DNA of 64,000 nucleotides from CAVTLG01 sp963802635 (GTDB lineage: Bacteria; Chloroflexota; Ktedonobacteria; Ktedonobacterales; Ktedonobacteraceae), in assembly GCA_963802635.1 (NCBI GenBank), contig CAWDJJ010000001.1:1984001-2048000 (forward strand), given 5' to 3'. Below, piece after piece: positions 33,742-42,156 of the stretch. Positions within the stretch are counted from its first letter, which is position 1. Each line of letters opens with the position of its first letter. A model generated the notes under the pieces. The model was given only the letters and a program-made list of their open reading frames with translations. It was not told the DNA's origin and made no database searches. A program made the translations under genes and the position numbers.

Positions 33742-36498
33742 ATGCAAGAGAGAAAGATCAAAAGGATATATAAATACATTGGATCGGTAGCTGTATTAAT
33801 TATATTTGTTGTGAGCACTGTCAGCATCATTGTGAATTCGCCCCATGCAGCATCTGCTGACGATACGTCGATTACTACTGTGCAGTATGAAGCCGAGAGC
33901 GCGTACCTTTCTGGGGGTACAAAGATCGACACGAGTGGCAGTGGTTACTCAGGTAGTGGCTATGTTGATGGGTACACGAGTGTAGGAGCGAAGTCAGTCC
34001 TCTCCGTCAATGTTGTATCGGATGGGGAATACGCAGTTACATTGCGTTATGCGAATGCTTCGGGATCAACGAAAACGCTGGCTATTTCTATCAATGGTAT
34101 CAAGAGTATCAAGGCATCGTTTGCTGCAACGAACACCTGGGCCAATCAAGTTGAGTATATGGTGCTACGTGCAGGAATTAACACGATATCTCTGGAGTAT
34201 GATCAGGGCGATAGCGGGCACGTGAGCCTGGATTATGTCAGCATCCCCAACACAACGCCACTTGCGACTCAGGGTGCCACGCTGCCATATACCGAATACG
34301 AGGCCGAGAACGCTGCCACCAATGGCACGATTATTGGGCCAAATTATACCTATCTAACGTTGCCATCGGAAGCTTCGGGGCGGAAAGCTGTGCAACTGAC
34401 CGGTCAGGGAAAGTATGTAGAGTTTACGCTGACCAACCCCGCGAATGCTATCGATCTGCGCTATAGTATTCCCGACTCGTCTGATGGCTCTGGTCTGACG
34501 GCCCCACTTAGTCTCTATGTGAATGGGAAGCTCAATAAAAGTCTGTCATTGACCTCGAAGTACAGTTGGTTTTATGGCAGTTATCCCTTTACCAATATGC
34601 CCAGCGATGGCAAAGCTCATCATTTCTATGACGAGGTGCATGCCTGGCTGGGTGCTCTGGAGCCGACTGGTACCAAGGTGCGGTTACAGGTCGACTCGAA
34701 TGATACAGCGCCATCGTATACCATAGATCTGGCTGACTTCTACGATGTGCCTGCTGCCTACGCCGGGCCATCCTCTGGCTATCTCTCCGTTGCCAGTTAC
34801 GGCGCAGACCCAACTGGAGCTAAGGACTCGACACAAGCGATCCAGAAGGCGGTCAACGCGGCAGAGCGTATGGGTAAAGGTGTCTGGATACCTGCTGGAA
34901 CCTACACTGTGACCAGTCATATTATTTTGAACAACGTCACTATGCGTGGTGCCGGTCCCTGGTATACCATTCTAAGGGGCAATGGCGTCGGTTTGTACGG
35001 CAATGCCGCACCTAATCCCAGTTCGAATGTGCAGATCTACGATCTGGCGATCTCAGGTCAGGTAATGAACCGCAACGACAGCGCGCAGGTCAACGGTATT
35101 GGCGGCTCCATGGGAGGTGGCTCGGTGATCCAGGACGTGTGGATCGAGCATACCAAGGTTGGTATGTGGTTCGATGGTCCGTTCAGCAATCTGTTGATCA
35201 CTGGCGATACCATACGTGATACCACCGCAGGTGGCATCAACTTCCATGGCGGTATCACCAATGCTACGGTGGAGCAGACCATGATCCGCAATACGGGCGA
35301 TGATGGGCTGGCGATGTGGTCGCAGACCAATGCCGACAAGAACGATGTCTTCGAGTACAATACCGTCCAATCGCCGATCCTGGCGAACAATATTGCCATC
35401 TATGGTGGCTCGAACAATAGCATCCTGAACAATATTGTCGAGGATACGCTGACAAAGGGTGGTGGCATCCACGTAGGCAATCGCTTCGGTGCGGTGCCAC
35501 TGGCGGGTACGACCACGATTGCTAACAATCTGATCATGCGGGCCGGGCAAATGGACCCCAACTGGCAGTTTGGCGTAGGAGCTATCTGGTTTTACGCGCT
35601 GGACGAGGCCATGTCAGGCACGATCAATGTCAGCAATGACCAGATTGAAGATAGTCCGTATGAGGCAATCCAGTTTATCGGTTCGTCCATAACGAATGTG
35701 AACTTTAGCCACATCACGGTCACGAATGTGGGAACGTTTGTCTTTCAGTTACAGGATGCAGGCTCGGCTACGGCCAGCGATGTGACGGCAACTGGCGTGG
35801 ATGACGCTGGACAATATAACTGTGGCGTTGGTTTCACCATCACGCAGGGATCGGGAAACTCTGGCTGGTCCTCGTCGGTGTGCGGTTTCCCGGTACCTGG
35901 AACCACTCCAATGCCAGTGACTGGGACTACTCCAACTGCAATGCCCATTCCGGTCACTCCGACGCTAGTGACTGGGACTACTCCAACCACAACGCCCGTT
36001 CCGGTCACTCCGACGCCAGTACTAACTTCGCCAGTGCCCTCCGGTACGCTGGTAACAGCGATCAATGCTGGTGGCACGGCCTCGGGCAATTTCGTAGCAG
36101 ATACCGACTATGACCAGGGCAACGTGTACTCGGACATGTCGACCGCGATTAATACCAGCGCAGTAGGTAATCCAGCGCCGCAGGCGGTGTATCAGACATG
36201 TCGTTGGAGTAGTGCATTTACCTACACGATACCGGGGCTGATGGTAGGCAAGACCTATACCGTGCAGTTGGATTGGGCGGAACTGACGTTCCAGTCAGCG
36301 GGTCAGCGCAAGTTCAACGTAGCCATCAACGGCAGCCAGGTATTGAGCAACTTCGACGTCTATGCTATGGCAGGCTACAAGACGGCGCTAGAGAAGCAGT
36401 TCACAGCGACGGCCAATAGCAACGGTCAGATTATGATTGCCTTTAGCAAAGGGTCGGCTGATAATCCCTTCATCAACGCTATTGAAATCTGGCAGTAG
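33742..36498 (+). CDS. Secreted beta-helix glycoside hydrolase (GH87-like) with CBM and malectin domains
   Basis: 918 aa. A signal-anchor helix lies at residues 12-34. Two carbohydrate-binding modules of the CBM6/35 type follow (VQYEAESAYLSGG and YTEYEAENAATNG starts). A right-handed beta-helix begins at YLSVASYGADPTGAKDSTQA (Pectate_lyase_3). The motif NTGDDGLAMWS followed by NNIAIYGGSNNSILNNI resembles GH87 alpha-1,3-glucanases. A Thr/Pro linker with repeated VTGTTP units leads to a C-terminal malectin domain (AINAGGTASGNFVADTDYDQ). It probably cuts extracellular glucans, for example in fungal walls. The family call is from memory of motifs, and other beta-helix hydrolases are possible. Confidence 0.75.
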   Translation: MQERKIKRIYKYIGSVAVLIIFVVSTVSIIVNSPHAASADDTSITTVQYEAESAYLSGGTKIDTSGSGYSGSGYVDGYTSVGAKSVLSVNVVSDGEYAVTLRYANASGSTKTLAISINGIKSIKASFAATNTWANQVEYMVLRAGINTISLEYDQGDSGHVSLDYVSIPNTTPLATQGATLPYTEYEAENAATNGTIIGPNYTYLTLPSEASGRKAVQLTGQGKYVEFTLTNPANAIDLRYSIPDSSDGSGLTAPLSLYVNGKLNKSLSLTSKYSWFYGSYPFTNMPSDGKAHHFYDEVHAWLGALEPTGTKVRLQVDSNDTAPSYTIDLADFYDVPAAYAGPSSGYLSVASYGADPTGAKDSTQAIQKAVNAAERMGKGVWIPAGTYTVTSHIILNNVTMRGAGPWYTILRGNGVGLYGNAAPNPSSNVQIYDLAISGQVMNRNDSAQVNGIGGSMGGGSVIQDVWIEHTKVGMWFDGPFSNLLITGDTIRDTTAGGINFHGGITNATVEQTMIRNTGDDGLAMWSQTNADKNDVFEYNTVQSPILANNIAIYGGSNNSILNNIVEDTLTKGGGIHVGNRFGAVPLAGTTTIANNLIMRAGQMDPNWQFGVGAIWFYALDEAMSGTINVSNDQIEDSPYEAIQFIGSSITNVNFSHITVTNVGTFVFQLQDAGSATASDVTATGVDDAGQYNCGVGFTITQGSGNSGWSSSVCGFPVPGTTPMPVTGTTPTAMPIPVTPTLVTGTTPTTTPVPVTPTPVLTSPVPSGTLVTAINAGGTASGNFVADTDYDQGNVYSDMSTAINTSAVGNPAPQAVYQTCRWSSAFTYTIPGLMVGKTYTVQLDWAELTFQSAGQRKFNVAINGSQVLSNFDVYAMAGYKTALEKQFTATANSNGQIMIAFSKGSADNPFINAIEIWQ

Positions 36499-36499
36499 C

Positions 36500-36531
36500 C
36501 AGGAGTATCCAGGCAAGCCTGGACACTCCTG
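36500..36531. terminator. Strong hairpin between convergent genes
   Basis: CAGGAGT-at-CCAGGC pairs with GCCTGG-ac-ACTCCTG around a two-base loop. It lies between the convergent hydrolase and aminotransferase genes and can serve both. Confidence 0.6.
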
Positions 36532-36548
36532 TTCGTCCTATTTCTTCA

Positions 36549-37835
36549 TTATGAGGAATGGGACAAACGAGAAGCTAAGACTGTGGTCAGCGCGTTATCG
36601 AAGATTTCTATAGCAGTATCAATCTCACTTTCAGAGATCGACAGCGGGGGAGCCATGCGGAAATAGTTCTTGCGCACCGTCATGGAGAGTCCGCACCGCT
36701 GGCATTCATCCCCGACCATTTTTGCCAGAGTATTAGCTGGTTGTTTCGTGGTACGATCTTCCACCAGTTCTACCCCGACAAGCAACCCTTGTCCTCGTAC
36801 ATCACCTATCGACTCATGACGCTGCTGAAGTTCTCGCAAGCGCGTCATCAGGTACTCCCCACGTAGCCGTGCCTGCTCCACCAGCAACTCTTCCTCAATG
36901 ACCTCAATGACGGCAAGGCCAACGGCAGCAGGAAGTGGATCGAAGGCATGTGAGGTACTTTGATTGTAGCCTTTCTGATAGCACTCTTCCTCGATGGCTG
37001 AAGTGGTGACTGTAGCTGCCAGAGGCATGCCACCCCCAAGTGTTTTGGAAAACGACACAATGTCAGGCTCAACTCCATACAGTTCGAAGCCAAACCTTCT
37101 CCCTAACCGCCCAAAGCCTGTTTGGGCTTCGTCGAGAATCAGGAGCATTTCATGATCATCACACAGTTTGCGTAGGCGCTGAAAGTAATCGGGTGGGGGC
37201 ACAATGATCCCTCCTGCCGACAACACCGGCTCAGCTATCACCGCACATAGCGCTCCTACCGATTGTTGTTCAACCATCTCAAAGCCAGCTTCTAAGCACG
37301 AGCAGTCGCAGGTGCCGTTGCAGTGGCGAATGGGGCATCGATACGCATAGGGAGCAGGCAGGGTGAGAGTACCGGGCATCAACGGACCATAGCCTGCATG
37401 ACCTCCTATCAAGTTGAGCGAAGCCACCCCAGCCTGTAAGCCGTGCCACGCTCTGGTCAACCCGACGACCTCAAAACGTCCCGTGTACATTTTGGCAAGA
37501 CGTAAGGCAGCCTCGTTGGCCTCTCCTCCGGTGTTGATGAGGAGTACCTTGTCGAGATAGGGTGGCAGAAGCTCGACGAGCCGTTCTGCAAGGGCAAGCA
37601 CCGGTTCAGAGAGCATCTTGGAGTTCAGATGGATCACTTCTTCGAGTGATTGCTGCACGGCACTGCAAATCCGGGGGTGATTATGGCCGATGGTTGAGCA
37701 CATTTGTCCAGAGGTGAAGTCGAGAAGACGTTGACCTTCTGTCGTCTCTATCCACGAACCAGAGGCTCGTGCCACGGTGAATGGAGCAAAATCATGCAAA
37801 TACCGGATCAGAAAGCGTTCACGTTGATCGTACAC
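36549..37835 (-). CDS. 2,2-dialkylglycine decarboxylase-like class III aminotransferase
   Basis: 428 aa with AAGGGAAC before the ATG. The sequence tracks the Burkholderia dialkylglycine decarboxylase as I recall it: LLDFTSGQMCSTIGHNHP, INTGGEANEAALRLAK, AWHGLQAG, IAEPVLSAGGIIVPP, LILDEAQTGFGRLG, the PLP lysine in VSFSKTLGGGMPLAA, and IGDVRGQGLLVGVELV. The enzyme couples decarboxylation of 2,2-dialkylglycines to transamination of pyruvate. A Cys-rich insert (CPIRHCNGTCDCSC) is unusual and might bind metal. The gene lies 57 bp downstream of an XRE-cupin regulator in the same direction, so substrate-linked control is likely. Another class III aminotransferase activity remains possible. Confidence 0.8.
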   Translation of the reverse strand: MYDQRERFLIRYLHDFAPFTVARASGSWIETTEGQRLLDFTSGQMCSTIGHNHPRICSAVQQSLEEVIHLNSKMLSEPVLALAERLVELLPPYLDKVLLINTGGEANEAALRLAKMYTGRFEVVGLTRAWHGLQAGVASLNLIGGHAGYGPLMPGTLTLPAPYAYRCPIRHCNGTCDCSCLEAGFEMVEQQSVGALCAVIAEPVLSAGGIIVPPPDYFQRLRKLCDDHEMLLILDEAQTGFGRLGRRFGFELYGVEPDIVSFSKTLGGGMPLAATVTTSAIEEECYQKGYNQSTSHAFDPLPAAVGLAVIEVIEEELLVEQARLRGEYLMTRLRELQQRHESIGDVRGQGLLVGVELVEDRTTKQPANTLAKMVGDECQRCGLSMTVRKNYFRMAPPLSISESEIDTAIEIFDNALTTVLASRLSHSS

Positions 37836-37892
37836 ATTCGTTCCCTTTCAAAACTAGTAATCTTGCAACAAAAGACGAGAAAGAGGCCGGAT

Positions 37893-38471
37893 CTACGGCG
37901 AGACGCCGAGAGCAGAAGGAGGATACAGGACGACTGAAAGTGCCTGTGCTCCAGTAACAGAACTATAGGTGTGGAAAAGATCGGCAGAGTACCAAACGGC
38001 ATCTCCTGGTTGTAGCTGCACTTCCTGTCCTGCTGGTCCCAGACGGAGATCTCCTGAGAGACAGAACAGAAATTCTAGTGTGCCAGGTAAGTGAGCAGGA
38101 GAGCGGTAGGCCGTCTGTGCAGGCAACTGCAGCTCATCGATGGTGGTGCGATGATTGCGGCCTTCAACAAGCAGGTGACGGATGGATAACCCAGAATCGG
38201 ATGTGACGGTCTGTCCCTCACCGCTATGGATGATGTGTAATTGTGGACGATTTTCCTCTGCCAACAAGGCTCCAGTCGGTATATTCAATGCATCGGCAAT
38301 GCGCCTCAAGACTTCAAGGGAAGGATTTCCCTGTCCGGCTTCAATTTTGGACAAGCTGGCCTTAGAGATGCCTGCCTTTTCAGCCAGGCCTCCTAAAGAG
38401 AGTCCTCTGCTCTCCCGATGGACTCGCACAGATTGTGCAAGTAGCTGACTTGTGTCATTCAAAGGAACCAT
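37893..38471 (-). CDS. XRE-family regulator with cupin sensor domain
   Basis: 192 aa with GGAGACGCGT before the ATG. The N-terminal XRE HTH is clear (LGGLAEKAGISKASLSKIEAGQGNPSLEVL). The C-terminal cupin has the two conserved blocks around GTLEFLFCLSGDLRLG and LQPGDAVWYSADLFHTY. Such regulators usually sense a small metabolite, often an amine or amino acid, and control adjacent catabolic genes, here the decarboxylase-like gene. Two perfect direct repeats just upstream of its start are the probable operator. Confidence 0.9.
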   Translation of the reverse strand: MVPLNDTSQLLAQSVRVHRESRGLSLGGLAEKAGISKASLSKIEAGQGNPSLEVLRRIADALNIPTGALLAEENRPQLHIIHSGEGQTVTSDSGLSIRHLLVEGRNHRTTIDELQLPAQTAYRSPAHLPGTLEFLFCLSGDLRLGPAGQEVQLQPGDAVWYSADLFHTYSSVTGAQALSVVLYPPSALGVSP

Positions 38472-38492
38472 ACGCGTCTCCTCATAGTTACT

Positions 38493-38548
38493 TATAATAA
38501 ACGATTGTTCATTTTCTTTTGTTTAGTATAATAAACGATTGTTCATTT
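38493..38548. promoter_or_regulatory. Two perfect 22-bp direct repeats, probable XRE-cupin operator
   Basis: The same 22 bases occur at 38493-38514 and 38527-38548. Each begins TATAATAAACG and contains AACGATTGTT, itself an imperfect dyad. The centres are 34 bp apart, close to three helical turns. They lie 22 bp upstream of the regulator start and 120 bp upstream of hsdM on the other strand, so both could respond. Confidence 0.7.
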
Positions 38549-38670
38549 GTCAAGCCGCGCTTGACATCTCACAGGCGCAGGAGTATGCTCTTCCGTGCGA
38601 TAACAAACGTTCGTTCCACCTTGCCCTACGATTGCTGGGTGAACGTGCCTGTAGATGGATTGATTGCTGT

Positions 38671-40740
38671 ATGAATAATTTTAGCGACATGTCAGGCTTT
38701 ATTTGGGGCACTGCCGACCTCATTCGCGATACCTTTTCGCGTGGCAAGTACCAGGATGTCATTCTCCCCTTCACGGTGCTACGCCGTATCGACTGTGTAC
38801 TTGAGCCGACGAAAGAGCGCGTCCTGGAGAAAAACGCCAGCCTGGGCGCATCGCTCAACGATCCGAAAAATCTGCTATCCCGAACCTCTGGCTATGCCTT
38901 TTACAATACTTCTCGCTATACCTTTGGACGCCTGTTGGAAGATTACTCTGTCCTGGGCATAAACTTGCGCGCTTATATCAATGGTTTCAGCGAGAACATG
39001 CGCGAGGTGCTGGACAAGTTTGATTTTGAGAATACGATCAAGCAACTGGAAGAGGCCGATCTGCTATTTAAAGTGATGGAGCGCTTTAATCAGATTGATT
39101 TACATCCCGACAAGGTACCCAACCATGTCATGGGTTCCATCTTCGAGGAGCTGATTCGCAAGTTCAATGAGGCGTTGAACGAGAACCCTGGTGAGCACTT
39201 TACGCCGCGTGAAGTTATTCATTTGATGGTGAAGATTACGCTGGCGAAGGATACGGACATTCAAAAACCGGGTATCGTGCGCACCATCTATGATCCGTGT
39301 TGTGGCACTGGTGGCATGCTGACCATCGCTAAAGAAGAAATACTAAAGATCAATCCTAGCGCCGATGTCTATCTTTATGGTCAGGAAGTAAACCGCTCAA
39401 CCTTCGCGGTCTGCAAATCCGATCTCTACATGAAGAGTAAAGACGGGCGGGACGCGGAGAATATTTTCTTTGGCAGTACGCTCTCAAAAGATTGTCTGCC
39501 CACGAAACGCTTTAATCACTTTTATACCAATCCTCCCTACGGCAAAGACTGGAAGCGCGACGAAGAGGCGGTCAGGCAGGACGGTATACGCTTCAGCGCA
39601 GGCACACCGCGCATTAGCGATGGTCAATTGCTTTTCCTGCAACATATGCTCTCGCGTATCTATGTGCAGGATGAAGACGTCTCGCATCTCTCGATAGTCA
39701 TGAACGGTTCGCCGCTCTTTACAGGCGATGCCGCTAGCGGCGAGAGCGAGATCCGGCGCTGGATATTGGAGCACGATTGGCTAGAGGCGATCATTGCCCT
39801 GCCTGAGCAGCTATTTTATAACACCGGCATCGCTACCTACGTCTGGATACTAAACAATAACAAGCCGGAACAGCGTAAGTGGAAGGTGCAGTTGATCAAT
39901 GCAACGGACCTGTGGGAGCCGATGCGCAAGAGTATGGGTGACAAGCGTCGACTGATCTCGGAGGCGCAGATAGCGCAGATCCGTGACCTCTTTATGGCCT
40001 TTGAGGAGAACGAACGCTCAAAGATCTTCCCTTATACCGCGTTTGGCTATCGCAAAATTCTGATCGAGATGCCTTTGCGCCTCAACTTCCAGGCCAGCCC
40101 TGAGCGTATTGCGCGCTTCCAGCAGCAGAAAGCTTTTGTGGACCTGGCGACAAGCAAGAAGAAAAAGCCCACCGAGAAACAAGCCGACGAGGAAGCGGGT
40201 CATCTGCTGCAAGATGCGCTGCTCAAGATGCTGCATAGCCTGCCCGATGGACTGTTTAAGGATCGCGCAAAGTTTGAGGCTGAACTGGATAAAGCGCTAA
40301 AGGCGATACATCTCAAACCGGCTCCGGCTGTACGTAAAGCCATACTCACGGCGCTGTCAGAGCGAGACGAGAGCGCAGACATATGTTATGACAAGCATGG
40401 ACGGCCCGAACCTGATCCCGACTTACGCGATAGTGAGAATGTGCCCTATGTGGCGAACGAGCTAGAGGAAGAGTACGACTTCTATAGCGAGAAGGTGTCG
40501 CTTGGTGTCAGTGTCAGGAAGTTCTTTCAGCGGGAGGTCGCGCCATATTTGCCGCACGCCTGGATCGGCAAGGAGTTCCGCGATGAGCAGGATGGACGTG
40601 TAGGCAAAGTGGGCTATGAGATCAACTTTAACCGCTATTTCTACAAGTATCAGCCGCCGCGTCCATTGCAGGAGATAGAGGCTGATATCAGAGTGCTCGA
40701 ACGTGACATCGTGCAGATGTTGCGCGAGGTAGCTGGATGA
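38671..40740 (+). CDS. hsdM: Type I restriction-modification methyltransferase subunit
   Basis: 689 aa from the ATG at 38671 (MNNFSDMSGFIWGTADL), which matches the usual HsdM start; the frame is open further upstream and the ribosome site is weak. The SAM-binding motif is DPCCGTGGML and the catalytic motif is NPPYGKDWKRD, typical of N6-adenine methylases. The N-terminal helical HsdM domain and an extended C-terminal tail are present. It acts with HsdS to methylate host sites and is required for the restriction complex. Its stop overlaps the hsdS start (ATGA). Confidence 0.95.
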   Translation: MNNFSDMSGFIWGTADLIRDTFSRGKYQDVILPFTVLRRIDCVLEPTKERVLEKNASLGASLNDPKNLLSRTSGYAFYNTSRYTFGRLLEDYSVLGINLRAYINGFSENMREVLDKFDFENTIKQLEEADLLFKVMERFNQIDLHPDKVPNHVMGSIFEELIRKFNEALNENPGEHFTPREVIHLMVKITLAKDTDIQKPGIVRTIYDPCCGTGGMLTIAKEEILKINPSADVYLYGQEVNRSTFAVCKSDLYMKSKDGRDAENIFFGSTLSKDCLPTKRFNHFYTNPPYGKDWKRDEEAVRQDGIRFSAGTPRISDGQLLFLQHMLSRIYVQDEDVSHLSIVMNGSPLFTGDAASGESEIRRWILEHDWLEAIIALPEQLFYNTGIATYVWILNNNKPEQRKWKVQLINATDLWEPMRKSMGDKRRLISEAQIAQIRDLFMAFEENERSKIFPYTAFGYRKILIEMPLRLNFQASPERIARFQQQKAFVDLATSKKKKPTEKQADEEAGHLLQDALLKMLHSLPDGLFKDRAKFEAELDKALKAIHLKPAPAVRKAILTALSERDESADICYDKHGRPEPDPDLRDSENVPYVANELEEEYDFYSEKVSLGVSVRKFFQREVAPYLPHAWIGKEFRDEQDGRVGKVGYEINFNRYFYKYQPPRPLQEIEADIRVLERDIVQMLREVAG

Positions 40741-42155
40741 GTAACAGCGTTGGCGAGGATCTGGTAGCGGAACTGGCCCAATTGCAACCGGGCGGCAGGT
40801 GGCAGGCGTACCCACGCTATAAAGACTCAGGCGTCGCGTGGTTGGGAGAGATACCGGAGCACTGGGAAACCTGGAAACTAGCTCATGCTTTTACATCTAT
40901 TGGTAGTGGGACTACACCGCCAAGTACGAACGGAGAATACTATGAGGGTGATATTCCGTGGGTCAATACAACAGAGCTAAAAGATAGCCTCGTGCTAAAT
41001 ACATACAACAAAATTACAGAAAAAGCATTATCGGAGATAACAACACTCCGTCTTTATCAGCCGGGTACCTTATTGGTAGCGCTATATGGAGCAACAATTG
41101 GAAAGGTTGGTATCCTGAAGATATCTGCAACTATTAATCAGGCGTGTTGTGCGCTTTCTGGTGCAACTGTGTTGGATACTCATTTCACATTTTACTGGTT
41201 TTTAGCACATCGTCAATTATTGATTTCGCTAGCATCGGGTGGCGGTCAACCAAACATTAACCAGGATATCATTCGTTCTCTAAGAATACCAACTCCACCT
41301 CTTTTCGAACAACGTATTATCGCTACTTTCCTCGACTATCAAACTGCCAACGTAGACGCACTCATCACCAAAAAAGAGCAACATGTTGCACTGCTCCAGG
41401 AGAAGCGTACAGCGCTGATCAGTCAGGCTGTGACGAAGGGACTTGATCCTACTGCTGCGCTAAAAGATTCGGAGGTCGAGTGGTTGGGGATGATACCTGA
41501 ACACTGGGAGGTGAGGCGGTTGAAGTTTGTGGCAAATGTTTTACCGGGGGTAGCAAAGGGACGTGACCTGGGGGAAAGAGATACAATCGAAATGCCTTAT
41601 CTACGTGTTGCAAATGTACAGGATGGATATCTTGATCTTTCGGATATTGCAACAATTACTGTTGGTGTAGATGAAGTTGATCGTTATCTGCTTCAGCCCG
41701 GCGATGTCCTTATGAACGAAGGTGGAGATTTTGATAAGCTTGGTAGAGGATATGTGTGGGATGGGATGATTAATCCGTGTCTCCATCAAAATCATGTTTT
41801 TGCCGTTAGACCTCATATGAAGACGAATGCGTATTGGATAAATATTGTCACTCAAACCCTCTACGCGAAACATTATTTCATTCTTAAGTCAAAGCAAAGT
41901 ACAAACCTGGCATCAATTTCAGGAACTAATCTTAAGGAACTCCCTATACTTCTGCCTCCTATTGAGGAACGCAGTGCTATTATGAATTATATTAGTACTA
42001 TGACCGGCAAAATAGACGCCCTTATTGCCAGAATTCGCGAGGGTATTGAGAAGGTAAAAGAGTATCGAATTGCATTGATCTCCGCAGCCGTCACAGGGAA
42101 GATTGACGTGTGCAATGGGCAGGTAGGGGCCGCTGCGGGAGAGCAAGCAATCTAA
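40737..42155 (+). CDS. hsdS: Type I restriction-modification specificity subunit
   Basis: 472 aa, overlapping hsdM by four bases. It contains two target-recognition domains: one from about residue 25 (YKDSGVAWLGEIPEHWETWK) and one from about 245 (LKDSEVEWLGMIPEHWEVRR). Each is followed by a coiled-coil conserved region with the FLDYQTANVDALITKKEQ and ISTMTGKIDALIARIREG pattern. These set the bipartite DNA sequence that the complex recognises. The codon use and AT content of the first recognition domain differ from hsdM, as expected for exchanged specificity modules. Confidence 0.95.
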   Translation: MSNSVGEDLVAELAQLQPGGRWQAYPRYKDSGVAWLGEIPEHWETWKLAHAFTSIGSGTTPPSTNGEYYEGDIPWVNTTELKDSLVLNTYNKITEKALSEITTLRLYQPGTLLVALYGATIGKVGILKISATINQACCALSGATVLDTHFTFYWFLAHRQLLISLASGGGQPNINQDIIRSLRIPTPPLFEQRIIATFLDYQTANVDALITKKEQHVALLQEKRTALISQAVTKGLDPTAALKDSEVEWLGMIPEHWEVRRLKFVANVLPGVAKGRDLGERDTIEMPYLRVANVQDGYLDLSDIATITVGVDEVDRYLLQPGDVLMNEGGDFDKLGRGYVWDGMINPCLHQNHVFAVRPHMKTNAYWINIVTQTLYAKHYFILKSKQSTNLASISGTNLKELPILLPPIEERSAIMNYISTMTGKIDALIARIREGIEKVKEYRIALISAAVTGKIDVCNGQVGAAAGEQAI

Positions 42156-42156
42156 T

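Noticed and set aside
35053..35550. Minus-strand 165-codon frame inside the beta-helix hydrolase
   Set aside because: A shadow of the repetitive beta-helix coding sequence, without a ribosome site or domain.
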